A model generated the notes under the pieces. The model was not told where the DNA came from and did not search any database. It was given only the letters and a program-made list of their open reading frames with translations. The translations under genes and the position numbers were made by a program. This document shows, piece by piece, positions 1 through 7,649 of a stretch of 32,194 bases of DNA (its first letter is position 1; every line of letters begins with the position of its first letter). This DNA comes from a bacterium (GTDB lineage: Bacteria; Electryoneota; RPQS01), in assembly GCA_020846695.1 (NCBI GenBank), contig JADLDM010000079.1, forward strand, positions 1 through 32,194, given 5' to 3'.

Positions 1-495
1 AAGTGTCCCGCCACGTGCTCCCGCCCGATGGCAGGTTGCGCAGGCAATTCCACCGTTCGAGAGCGGCTTTTCGCCTTCATAGAGTCTCTGACCTTCACTC
101 TTGGACGCGGGTTCTAATGTCGCGGCTACGGCCTTGCTCGCCAGATATTGAGCGACTTTCACACGCTCTCCGGCGCGCGCATCATGTAGAAGATCAACGA
201 AACCGTTTACTTCGTCATCTGTCATCGGTCCGACGCGCTGCTCCATCAACTTAATCTTTGTGAACAGCTCGCTCTTCGGCCACACACGCGTAGGGAGGAG
301 GTCCGGCCCTGTAAGCTTTCCTCCGCCGATCGTGTGGCAGCCCGCGCATTTCATGGCGTATTTTGCCGCGACGTCATCCGCCTGACTTTGCCCGCTTGCA
401 GTTGTGTCAGTATCTGCAACGAATGTGCTGTCCTGCGCAGTTGCAACACAAGACATCAATATGAGCAGCGCAAGATTCACGAGTAGTCTTTTCAT
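1..495 (-). CDS. Di-haem c-type cytochrome, C-terminus cut off by window edge
   Basis: The reading frame is open from the ATG at 495 to the left edge (165 codons, no stop), so the gene continues outside. The N-terminus is a signal peptide (hydrophobic residues 4-15). LMSC at 13-16 could be a lipobox, or signal peptidase I could cut after ATA at 18-20. Two haem c attachment motifs are visible: CAGCH at 50-54, followed by the GPDL motif typical of class I cytochromes, and CATCH at 152-156. This means two mono-haem domains in tandem, as in periplasmic electron-transfer cytochromes of the c4/c553 type. Each needs an axial Met, and the one for the second domain would lie outside the window. The Rrf2 regulator gene lies 125 bp upstream on the same strand, which suggests redox or Fe-S control. 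The exact electron partner cannot be inferred. Haem binding is sure, family placement only general. Confidence 0.85.
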   Translation of the reverse strand, partial: MKRLLVNLALLILMSCVATAQDSTFVADTDTTASGQSQADDVAAKYAMKCAGCHTIGGGKLTGPDLLPTRVWPKSELFTKIKLMEQRVGPMTDDEVNGFVDLLHDARAGERVKVAQYLASKAVAATLEPASKSEGQRLYEGEKPLSNGGIACATCHRAGARGGTL

Positions 496-620
496 ACCAT
501 CACCCGTCCTGATTTGTCGGCTCACTCGGAGCGGAAACGGATTCACTTTATGACTCACCTTCGGCCATCTTCCGATTTCAGTCAGTCTGTTATTAGACAA
601 TATCTGCTTCCCAGAGTGCA

Positions 621-1043
621 CTACCCCGATGCACTTTGTCCCGCTCGGCCGGCAAGCGTTCCTATCGTGACATCGTCGAGAAACTGACTGATCGCTATTC
701 GGTTACTATCCCACAGACCGCTAATCGGACAGCGCGAACAATCGCGGCAAGAGCCATAGGCGAGTAGACAGACATTCTCGGGCTGCTCGCCGTCAAACAG
801 CCGAGCGACCTCTCGAAGTGTTATCACAGCAGGATCCTTAGCCAGACTGTATCCACCATGCGGCCCGCGAGAAGATGTTACCATACCCTGTGACTTAAGG
901 GTGCCCATGACCTTACTCAGATAGGGCTGCGGGATCCCCTCGTCATTAGCCACATCCCCCACCAGCCATCGGCTTCGCTGAGGTTTGCGAGCCAGCCAGA
1001 CGAGTGCCCGGACAGCGTAAGCAGTAGAGTGCGAAAATAACAT
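621..1043 (-). CDS. Rrf2-family transcriptional regulator, probable Fe-S sensor
   Basis: This 140-residue protein opens with MLFSHSTAYAVRALVWLA, the usual Rrf2 start, followed by the winged helix-turn-helix (the YLSKVMGTLKSQGMV segment is the recognition helix, then the GPHGGYSLAK wing). A cysteine cluster sits at residues 92, 99, 102 and 105, in the place where IscR, NsrR and RsrR bind a [2Fe-2S] or [4Fe-4S] cluster, so cluster binding is likely but not shown. An ATG 15 nt upstream (1058) is in frame. I prefer 1043 because the predicted transcription start lies near 1063 and would leave that first ATG only about 5 nt of leader, and because Rrf2 proteins normally begin at this residue. The promoter and a possible operator lie directly upstream. 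It probably regulates itself and the downstream cytochrome gene. Confidence 0.9.
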   Translation of the reverse strand: MLFSHSTAYAVRALVWLARKPQRSRWLVGDVANDEGIPQPYLSKVMGTLKSQGMVTSSRGPHGGYSLAKDPAVITLREVARLFDGEQPENVCLLAYGSCRDCSRCPISGLWDSNRIAISQFLDDVTIGTLAGRAGQSASG

Positions 1044-1086
1044 TTTGGAGTATTGCATCTTTTAATCCAAATATAAGGTGTTTGGA
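1044..1086. promoter_or_regulatory. Candidate Rrf2 operator: TCCAAA/TTTGGA half-sites over the -10
   Basis: On the plus strand TCCAAA (1066-1071) and TTTGGA (1081-1086) form a perfect 6+6 dyad with a 9 bp spacer (21 bp in all) that covers the -10 hexamer. A third half-site TTTGGA lies at 1044-1049 beside the start codon and can pair with the first across 16 bp. Position and symmetry suit autorepression by a dimeric Rrf2 protein. The sequence does not match the IscR or NsrR consensus as I know them, so the link to the regulator is inference. Confidence 0.4.
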
Positions 1087-1098
1087 GCTTGCTGTCAA
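1070..1098 (-). promoter_or_regulatory. Sigma70-type promoter of the Rrf2 gene
   Basis: Read on the minus strand, TTGACA (1098-1093) is followed after exactly 17 bp by TATATT (1075-1070). That is a full -35 match and a near-consensus -10. Transcription would start around 1063, about 20 nt before the chosen ATG at 1043. No clear Shine-Dalgarno sequence is present. Confidence 0.75.
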
Positions 1099-1692
1099 GG
1101 GGTGCTGATAAACACCGGAACACTACAAATCATTGTATGTTATCTCTTTAATGTGATTCTCTTGATTCAACTTCTGAGTGACAGCCTCTTCAATATTTGA
1201 TCTACTTCTCTCTGAAAATCTGACAAGCCTGCAACTTCAGCTTACCGAGCCACAATTGGTCTTCTGCCATCTGGCTCGATTTTATGAACTCCGAGTTGCA
1301 CGGATGTTTATCTAATAGGAGACTTACACTTAGACTCCGAACCGAATGACCGACGAAGACGTGCCACACCATGACTCCTTTTCTGCCCCCCCCCGAATTT
1401 ACGAAATCAACACCTTAAATGTCCAGCCGCAGAGAACTGTCCATCACCCGAACCAGCCAATCAGATTGGCACAGTTGCAGATACTACTTTCACAGATGTC
1501 GCGCCATATCCGCGAACTTGCAGCGCCTCCAGATCGTCCTCCCGCACTAAGCTCTTTCCATTTTGAGGAGTGCCGTTTCGGAGGATAGTTAGACGTTGCA
1601 GCGGGTTTCGGTCGGACACTGGAGATGGCGTTTGCGGCAATTGAGTAGCGGGTTCCGTCAGAGTGGCATGTAGCCCACGGGAGAAAGTGAGC
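1099..1692. other. Intergenic stretch without a convincing gene
   Basis: No frame here has a good ribosome site, family signature or coding-like composition. A plus-strand frame of 80 codons (1346-1588) is open but has no Shine-Dalgarno at usable distance. On the minus strand a frame ending at a TGA at 1461-1463 is also open for roughly 80 codons. Several overlapping open frames could mean a decayed gene. A run of nine C lies at 1386-1394. I assign no function. Confidence 0.5.
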
Positions 1693-1730
1693 AGAGCCGA
1701 CTCAGAGTGTCTGGGTCGGCTCTTGTTGTT
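1693..1730 (+). terminator. Long hairpin with T-rich tail, likely terminator
   Basis: AGAGCCGAC (1693-1701) pairs with GTCGGCTCT (1715-1723). The interior continues with a G-T pair and CAGA/TCTG (1703-1706 with 1710-1713), closing on a 3 nt loop, which gives a 14 bp stem. The plus-strand side is followed by a T-rich tract. It lies 27 bp beyond the stop of the minus-strand S9 peptidase gene and may act for that transcript too, although the T tract faces the other way. Confidence 0.55.
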
Positions 1731-1749
1731 GCTTTGCGCACCTACGAAG

Positions 1750-3669
1750 TCAGTCCGTCTTTTTCATGCCGAGGTTCGTCTGCATGAAATCATACATCGT
1801 ATTGTAGGCTTTCAGCTTGTTGTCGCGCTTGCGCAGTCCGTGACCTTCATCTTCGAAGATCATGTATTCGACTTCTTTGTTGTTCTTGCGCGCGGCTTCG
1901 ACAATCTGATCGGACTCAGCGACTTTTACGCGCGGGTCATTTCTTCCCTGAACAATGAATAGGGGACGGACGATGCGATCGGCGAAATTGACGGGAGATT
2001 GTCGCCACATGCGCGCACTGTCTTCGGGAATCTCCGGATTGCCGATTTCCGTGTAGAAGTATTTCAGGAACGGCTTCCAGTAAGGCGGAACGGAATTAAG
2101 CAATGTGAAGAGATTGGAGGGGCCGACCCAATCCATACCGAGAGCGAACTCTTCGGGCATGAAGGTCAGAGCAGCGAGCACCATGTCTCCGCCGTAGCTT
2201 CCGCCCCAGATAACCGTGCGCGATGTATCGGCCTCGGGGAGCGCGCCGAGATGTTTCTTCAGATAGACGACATCCTGCAACGGAGCTTCGCCCCACTTCT
2301 GGTCATCGGCTAAGTAATAGGATTTTCCATAGCCAGTTGACCCGCGCACGTTGGGAGCGGCAACGATAAAGCCGCGACTAACCAGAAACTGAATCCAGGG
2401 ACTGTATCCCGCCTTCTGCTGAGCCATCGGGCCGCCATGAACCTCGATCACGACGGGCGATCGCTTGGTCGCATTCTTTGGCTTGTAGAGCCATGCGGGG
2501 ATCGTCATTCCGTCGAAGGACTTGTAATGGATGAGTTCCGACTTGACGAGCATCTCGGACGAGACTTCACTTTGATCGAAGAGATTCGTGAGCTTGATCA
2601 GCTCGTTTGCGCTAATGTCGTAAACGTATTGATCGCCGGGGATGTTGTCGGCATTGACGTAGATGCGCAAATAGCGCTCGCTTCTCGAAAAGCCGACGGG
2701 AATGACTTCCGCGTTAGGCAGCGGAGGAAGGAGAAATTCCTCTCCGCTTTTCACACTCTTGATGCTGACGTTTGAAACGCCGTCTATGTTGACCGTCGTG
2801 AAGAAGTAGGTGTTGTTATGGCTGAAGCCGGCTTTGGTAACGTCCCAGTTCGTTTCGAGAAGCGTTTTCCATTCACCGGTTTCGCGGTTGAAGGTCGCAA
2901 GTTTCTGGAACTCGGAACCTTTGTCGGTCAGGATGTAGAAGAGCTTTCCGTCGGGAGAGAAGTCCGCGAATTCGTAGCCGGCCTCGCCGTCCTCCTGTGA
3001 GGTGAAGGCTTTCATCTCCTTCGAATCAAGATCGTAGGTATAGAGATTTGACGAGGTGACATTGATAAATTCGGAGAGAATCAGGAGCTTGTCGTCCCGT
3101 GAGATATCAGAGACCGAGAAGGTCGTGTTATTTTCAAAGATGCGCTCGGTGGTCATGGCTCGCACGTCGAGGCGATAGGTATCCATGAACTGCGGATCGC
3201 GTTCGTTGGAGTGGTAATAGAGATAGAACCCGCTTTGCGACCATCCGAATATCTCCGCGCGGGCACCTTCGGGAGTGAGAGCCTCTTGTTCCTTGCTTTC
3301 GAGATTGAAAGAGAAGAGGCGGAAGTTCTCGTCTCCGCCTTTGTCTTTCAGGAAGAAGATCTTCTTTTCGTCGGTGGGACACCAGCTCACGACATAGACG
3401 GCGTCTTCGGATTCAAAGAGGCGCGTCCATTCGCCGCCGCGCACGGGCATCGTGAAGGGCTGCGAGTGGCCATATTTGTCTGAGACGAAGACGAAGCGCG
3501 TTTCGTCGGGCGAGAAGCTCAGGCTGCCGACGCGATAAGTCTTGAAGAACTCTTCGAGCGGGAGATCGGAGGCAGTCTTGGAGCAGGCGGTATTCATAAG
3601 CAGTGCAAGGAGCGCGAAGGTGGATAGCAGAATGCGAGACATTTCTCTTTCAGTCTTTTGTGTGATCAT
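1750..3669 (-). CDS. S9 family peptidase (prolyl oligopeptidase/acylaminoacyl-peptidase type), exported
   Basis: This 639-residue protein has an N-terminal hydrophobic signal (residues 12-29, ending NTAC, a weak lipobox), a beta-propeller of about 340 residues, and a C-terminal alpha/beta hydrolase domain. The catalytic serine is Ser491 in GGSYGG (489-494), the acid is Asp578 in GRNDPR, and the histidine is His610 in DEGHG. HGGP at 411-414 gives the oxyanion hole. It should cleave small peptides, with the propeller limiting substrate size, in the periplasm or at a membrane. The ATG at 3669 lies 3 nt after the stop of the GNAT gene, so the two are probably co-transcribed. A second in-frame ATG at 3642 begins directly before the hydrophobic signal and is an equally good start. 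Neither has a strong ribosome site. Substrate specificity cannot be read. Confidence 0.93.
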   Translation of the reverse strand: MITQKTEREMSRILLSTFALLALLMNTACSKTASDLPLEEFFKTYRVGSLSFSPDETRFVFVSDKYGHSQPFTMPVRGGEWTRLFESEDAVYVVSWCPTDEKKIFFLKDKGGDENFRLFSFNLESKEQEALTPEGARAEIFGWSQSGFYLYYHSNERDPQFMDTYRLDVRAMTTERIFENNTTFSVSDISRDDKLLILSEFINVTSSNLYTYDLDSKEMKAFTSQEDGEAGYEFADFSPDGKLFYILTDKGSEFQKLATFNRETGEWKTLLETNWDVTKAGFSHNNTYFFTTVNIDGVSNVSIKSVKSGEEFLLPPLPNAEVIPVGFSRSERYLRIYVNADNIPGDQYVYDISANELIKLTNLFDQSEVSSEMLVKSELIHYKSFDGMTIPAWLYKPKNATKRSPVVIEVHGGPMAQQKAGYSPWIQFLVSRGFIVAAPNVRGSTGYGKSYYLADDQKWGEAPLQDVVYLKKHLGALPEADTSRTVIWGGSYGGDMVLAALTFMPEEFALGMDWVGPSNLFTLLNSVPPYWKPFLKYFYTEIGNPEIPEDSARMWRQSPVNFADRIVRPLFIVQGRNDPRVKVAESDQIVEAARKNNKEVEYMIFEDEGHGLRKRDNKLKAYNTMYDFMQTNLGMKKTD

Positions 3670-3672
3670 TCG

Positions 3673-4275
3673 TTATCGAAATTGCGGTTCGGGCACACGG
3701 ATATTGGAGTTGCCCTCACGGTAGGATTCCCAGATAGGTAGCCAGTCTTCTCTGAGCAGTCCGGTCTCAATTGAATCCCAATATCTCCCCGCACGAAACA
3801 GATGCTCGCGTCGCCGCCCCTCAATTTTGTAACCGCACTTCTCGTTGTACCGTTGACTCGCCACGTTGAATTCATAGCTGTAAGTGTAGAGTCGGTGCAG
3901 ATTCAGCGTGCAGAACGCGTGATAGCACAACAGCATCTTCGCGTCCGTGGCATATCCCTTGCCGCGATCTTCAGAACGACCGATCCAGAGGCCCGATGTC
4001 GAGTTACGATTAATCCAATTGATGTTATGCAATCCAGTCATTCCGAGCCAGCGATCGTCGTGCCCGCAGATTGCGAACAACTGCGCATCTTCCGCATTCG
4101 ACATCCTCTCAACAAACTCACGCGAATCCTTTTCGCGATTCGGCTCACTCAGCAGGAGATTCAAGTAGATGTCCGGATCATTGACTAAATCCGCCAGAAG
4201 CGGAATCTCTGAATCATCTAACGCGCGCAAGCTGACCTGCTTTCCGCGCAGAAAGTGTGTGTGAAGATCTGACAC
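3673..4275 (-). CDS. GNAT family N-acetyltransferase, RimJ/RimL-like
   Basis: From the GTG at 4275 the protein has 200 residues. It shows the GNAT fold of the acetyltransf_3 type: an N-terminal LRALDDSEIPLLADLVND segment, the acetyl-CoA loop in DRGKGYATDA, and the C-terminal NVASQRYNEKCGYKIEGRRR segment (the conserved N..S...YeK.GF motif) followed by RAGRYWDSIETGLLREDW. Such enzymes acetylate protein N-termini, amino sugars, polyamines or antibiotics. The frame remains open upstream to 4347, but that part overlaps the preceding permease. The GTG has a weak AGAGAG 7 nt before it and starts 14 nt after the permease stop. The position between an efflux permease and a peptidase makes a modifying role on a transported compound possible, which is inference. 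Confidence 0.85.
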   Translation of the reverse strand: MSDLHTHFLRGKQVSLRALDDSEIPLLADLVNDPDIYLNLLLSEPNREKDSREFVERMSNAEDAQLFAICGHDDRWLGMTGLHNINWINRNSTSGLWIGRSEDRGKGYATDAKMLLCYHAFCTLNLHRLYTYSYEFNVASQRYNEKCGYKIEGRRREHLFRAGRYWDSIETGLLREDWLPIWESYREGNSNIRVPEPQFR

Positions 4276-4289
4276 CGGGGGACTCTCTG

Positions 4290-5540
4290 TTATTCGTAGC
4301 GAAGGGCTTCGATGGGATCCAAGCGTGAGGCTTTCATTGCGGGCCACATGCCGAAGCCAACGCCGACTCCAGTGCAGAAGATGACAGCGAGGAAGACGGC
4401 CCAGACCGGGACCGGCGCGGGGAAATTGAAGCTTTCGTTGATGAAGATTGCGGCGCCGTATCCCAGAAAGATTCCGATCGCGCCGCCAACCAGAGAGAGC
4501 AGCGTGGCCTCAATCAGGAATTGACGCAGGATGGATGAGCGTGTGCCGCCCAATGCCTTGCGCACACCGATTTCACGTGTGCGCTCGGTGACGGACACGA
4601 GCATGATATTCATGATGCCGATACCGGCGATCAATAGCGAGATACCGCAGATTCCGAAGGCTGCGATGCCGATGATGGCGGTTTGCTCGGTGAACTGCTT
4701 CTGCATAATGTCCGGAGTCCACATCGCGAAATCATTCTCTTCGCCGGGTTTCAATCCGCGAATAATGCGCATTGCCTCGTGCACTTCGCTTTGAGCTTTG
4801 CGATAGACGGTAGGATCCCATGCGGCCACAGTGAGGTTAACGGATTTTTCGCCATAAATTCGCTCGAAAGTCGAGAGCGGAATCCAGTTCTCGGTATCTT
4901 GCGATTCGCCAAACATTTCGCCTCGCTCCTCAAAGACTCCGACGACTTCGAATTTCTGTCCGTCCACCCGCACGAATTGGCCGGCGGGATCGAGACCGGC
5001 GAAGAGGGTTTTGTAGACGTCAAAACCGAGCACTATGACGCGCCGCGCAGAGGAAATATCCTGCTCCGTGATGGGGCGGCCCATCGCGATGTAGCGAGAG
5101 TTGTTGACGGCGAACTCGACGGATCCACCAGCAATACTCTGATTCTCGTTGGTTTCAAGTCCGCCTCGTGTGATGCGTCTGCCGAAGCTCCAGGACTCCA
5201 CGCCGACATATTTCACCGAGGGGCAGCGCTGTTTGATTTCGACGGCGTACTCAGCCTTGAGTTTGGGCCGCCATTTCCTGCGGTGTGGGCCGAATTGAAT
5301 ACCCCCAGACTGATCGAATCGTTGCACCTGAAAGACATTGGCGCCGAGCGAATTGAGCATCGCATCGTCAATCTTGTACTTGATTCCGCCCAACACGGTC
5401 ATCATAGAGATGATGGTGGCCACGCCGATCACTACACCGATCAGTGTCAGAAAGGCGCGCATCTTGTGAGCGCGCAACGCTTCGAGAGCCATACGAAATG
5501 ACTCCCAGAGCGAATAGAGCAGGAAATGCGGTTTGCTCAT
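4290..5540 (-). CDS. MacB/FtsX-type ABC transporter permease (second of two)
   Basis: This 416-residue protein has one N-terminal membrane helix (around residues 28-50, LTLIGVVIGVATIISMMTVL), a large periplasmic MacB_PCD domain, then three C-terminal helices with the FtsX signature (GIGIMNIMLVSVTERTREIGVRKALGG) and the closing WPAMKASRLDPIEALRYE. The ATG at 5540 follows the stop of the first permease by 2 nt, so translation is coupled. A longer open frame up to 5657 lies inside the upstream gene and is not used. MacB-type permeases work by mechanotransmission, using cytoplasmic ATP hydrolysis to move the periplasmic adaptor. Here two different permeases probably make a heterodimer. Confidence 0.93.
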   Translation of the reverse strand: MSKPHFLLYSLWESFRMALEALRAHKMRAFLTLIGVVIGVATIISMMTVLGGIKYKIDDAMLNSLGANVFQVQRFDQSGGIQFGPHRRKWRPKLKAEYAVEIKQRCPSVKYVGVESWSFGRRITRGGLETNENQSIAGGSVEFAVNNSRYIAMGRPITEQDISSARRVIVLGFDVYKTLFAGLDPAGQFVRVDGQKFEVVGVFEERGEMFGESQDTENWIPLSTFERIYGEKSVNLTVAAWDPTVYRKAQSEVHEAMRIIRGLKPGEENDFAMWTPDIMQKQFTEQTAIIGIAAFGICGISLLIAGIGIMNIMLVSVTERTREIGVRKALGGTRSSILRQFLIEATLLSLVGGAIGIFLGYGAAIFINESFNFPAPVPVWAVFLAVIFCTGVGVGFGMWPAMKASRLDPIEALRYE

Positions 5541-5542
5541 GA

Positions 5543-6763
5543 TCAGTCCGAGCGCAGGGCTTCGATGGGTGAAAGTCGCGCGGCTTTCATTGCGGGATAT
5601 AGACCGAAAATGATGCCAACGACGCCGGAGAAGATGACGCCGACGCCGACAATCCACATCGGCATGTAGGTCGGGAGGAAGTTGTTGATGGCCTTGGACA
5701 ATCCGGCCGCCATGGCCACGCCAAAAATTCCGCCGATGGCGCAGATCACGGCGGACTCAACCAGAAATTGCCAGGAGATATTCCAGTTTTTTGCGCCGAG
5801 TGCTTTGCGCAATCCGATTTCGGCAGTGCGCTCAGTGACGGAAACCAACATGATGTTCATGATGCCGATCCCGCCGACCAGAAGCGAGATGAAGCCGATG
5901 ATGATGCCGCCGGCGTAAACGGCGGCGGTCATTTGATCAAACTGCTCAAGAATTGCCGACTGCGTGTTCAAACCAAAATCATTGGCCTGACGCGGGTCGA
6001 GTTTGCGCAGGCGGCGCATGATGCCTTCGACTTCCCATTTCATGTCGTCGAGATGTCCGCCTTCGACCGATTTGGCGACAATGGTCAAATCTGCCCAGCG
6101 GCCGCTGAAGCGCTTCTGAAAGGCGCCGTAGGGAACGACGGCGAAGTTGTCCCAGCTTTGTCCAAAAACTTTTCCGAAAGGTGTGCTCATGCCGATGACT
6201 TCAAAATCCCAGCCGTTGAGCTTGATGGTCTTGCCGATGGGTGACTCTTCGGGGAAGAGCGAGCGAGCGACATCCTGACCGATCACGGCGACGTGAGCAT
6301 TACGGCTGACTTCCTGTTCCGTGAAGATGCGGCCTTCGGCGAGTTCTTTCGGATTGGTGATGAAGAATTCTTCGGACACGCCCTGCACATTGACACGCGA
6401 GAGTGACGAGCCGCGATAGGTCACGGTCATTTCGCGGTCATAGAAGGGCGAGATGGCCTCGACGTATTCGGATTCCTCGCGCAGCGCTTCGATGTAGTCC
6501 ACACGCATATCTCGGCGTTTGATCATGTCGCGCCAATTGTTGCTCATCCAGTCCCAGCGCGAAACGAAGACGGTTTCAGCGCCGAGAAAATCGAGCTGAC
6601 TGCGCAGCGCCTTGTTCAGACCGAGCACAATCACGACCATCATGATGACTGTCATCACGCCGATCACGATTCCGAGCGCCGTCAGGCCCGCGCGCAGTTT
6701 GTTTGCGCGCAAAGCGCCGAAAGCGATGCGGAGTCCGTTGATAACGTCAATGAAGAAACGCAT
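5543..6763 (-). CDS. MacB/FtsX-type ABC transporter permease (first of two)
   Basis: From the ATG at 6763 the protein has 406 residues. It has the same layout as its neighbour: N-terminal helix (LTALGIVIGVMTVIMMVVIVLGL), periplasmic core, and three C-terminal helices containing GGIGIMNIMLVSVTERTAEIG and YPAMKAARLSPIEALRSD. The two permeases are clearly paralogous but diverged. The frame is open upstream to a TTG at 6844, but that would translate a G-run tract into Gly/Arg-rich sequence without family support, so I use the ATG that begins MRFFIDVINGLRIAFGALRANKLR. No Shine-Dalgarno is visible before it. Instead a possible G-quadruplex lies about 25 nt upstream (6789-6810), which may affect translation relative to the ATPase gene. 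Confidence 0.92.
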   Translation of the reverse strand: MRFFIDVINGLRIAFGALRANKLRAGLTALGIVIGVMTVIMMVVIVLGLNKALRSQLDFLGAETVFVSRWDWMSNNWRDMIKRRDMRVDYIEALREESEYVEAISPFYDREMTVTYRGSSLSRVNVQGVSEEFFITNPKELAEGRIFTEQEVSRNAHVAVIGQDVARSLFPEESPIGKTIKLNGWDFEVIGMSTPFGKVFGQSWDNFAVVPYGAFQKRFSGRWADLTIVAKSVEGGHLDDMKWEVEGIMRRLRKLDPRQANDFGLNTQSAILEQFDQMTAAVYAGGIIIGFISLLVGGIGIMNIMLVSVTERTAEIGLRKALGAKNWNISWQFLVESAVICAIGGIFGVAMAAGLSKAINNFLPTYMPMWIVGVGVIFSGVVGIIFGLYPAMKAARLSPIEALRSD

Positions 6764-6788
6764 GGATAAGTTAGAAGTCGGAAGCGAA

Positions 6789-6810
6789 CCCCATCCCCCG
6801 CCCCTTCCCC
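6789..6810 (-). promoter_or_regulatory. Potential G-quadruplex in the ATPase-permease spacer
   Basis: On the minus (coding) strand four G runs of 4, 4, 5 and 4 are separated by 2, 1 and 2 nt. This fits the canonical quadruplex rule with very short loops and lies in the 83 nt untranslated spacer of the message, about 25 nt before the permease start codon. Folding in RNA would be expected to be very stable. The effect on expression is inferred. It could also be the remnant of a dispersed G-rich intergenic repeat. Confidence 0.5.
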
Positions 6811-6846
6811 GTAAACAGAGATGGAGAGCGGAGAAGAAAGTCAAAT

Positions 6847-7554
6847 CTATGCAGCGCGGTGAATAACTTCGTCGGATTCAATCAGACCGTCTCGGAGGCG
6901 GACGATGCGGTGAGCGTGACGCGCGATGTCTTCTTCGTGCGTGACGAGAATTATCGTGTTGCCCTTTTCATAGATTGTTTCGAGCAAGAGCATGATTTCA
7001 TTTCCGGTCTTCGAGTCGAGATTGCCGGTCGGCTCGTCGGCGAGAATGATCGCGGGATTGGTGACCAGCGCGCGGGCAATCGCGACGCGCTGACGTTGAC
7101 CTCCGGACATTTCGTTGGGCTTGTGCTTCATTCTATCGCCAAGCCCGACGGCCTCCAGCGCCTCCCTTGCGCGTCTGCGCCGCTCCGAGGGGGATTCACC
7201 TGCATAGACGAGAGGGAGTTCCACGTTTTGCAGCGCCGACGCGCGAGGGAGGAGATTGAAGGTCTGAAATACGAAGCCGATACGGCGATTGCGAATCTCC
7301 GCAAGCTGTTTGTCGGAAAGTCCGGCTACGCGCTCACCTGCAAGAAAATATTCGCCGGAAGTCGCGGTGTCCAGACAACCGATCAGATTCATCAACGTGG
7401 ACTTGCCGGAACCGGATGGTCCCATGATGGCCACGTAATCATTTTCAAGTATGTTGACGTTCACTCCGGCGAGCGCCTCTACCTTGACTGCGCCCAGGTC
7501 GTAGATCTTGCGGAGTTCACGAATCTCAATCATCGGGCGGCGTTCGCCGTTCAT
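6847..7554 (-). CDS. MacB-type ABC transporter ATP-binding protein (LolD/MacB family)
   Basis: This 235-residue ATPase carries a complete motif set: Walker [10 protein letters not shown] (45-53), Q-loop in FQTFNLL, signature MSGGQ (149-153), Walker B IILADEP (169-175), D-loop and H-loop His206 (VTHEED). The spacing and the [20 protein letters not shown] segment are those of the LolD/MacB/FtsE branch that pairs with FtsX-like permeases. The ATG at 7554 has AAGGA 8 nt upstream, so I choose it over the upstream frame extension to 7626 and over the internal ATG at 7533. It ends with TAG. It powers the two downstream permeases and lies directly after the adaptor gene. Confidence 0.95.
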   Translation of the reverse strand: MNGERRPMIEIRELRKIYDLGAVKVEALAGVNVNILENDYVAIMGPSGSGKSTLMNLIGCLDTATSGEYFLAGERVAGLSDKQLAEIRNRRIGFVFQTFNLLPRASALQNVELPLVYAGESPSERRRRAREALEAVGLGDRMKHKPNEMSGGQRQRVAIARALVTNPAIILADEPTGNLDSKTGNEIMLLLETIYEKGNTIILVTHEEDIARHAHRIVRLRDGLIESDEVIHRAA

Positions 7555-7649
7555 ATTCTTGTTCCTTTGGTTTCGACCGGATTGCGCGCGAACTGAATCG
7601 CACCCTCCTTGTGCCCCCCCCCGCAAGCAGGGATAATTGGAGAAGCTAC

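Noticed and set aside
1346-1588. Possible 80-residue gene
   Set aside because: No ribosome site at useful distance, no recognisable domain, composition unlike the neighbouring genes.
4683-5501. Plus-strand open frame of 272 codons
   Set aside because: It is antisense to the second MacB-type permease, whose motifs are unmistakable. The frame has no family features.
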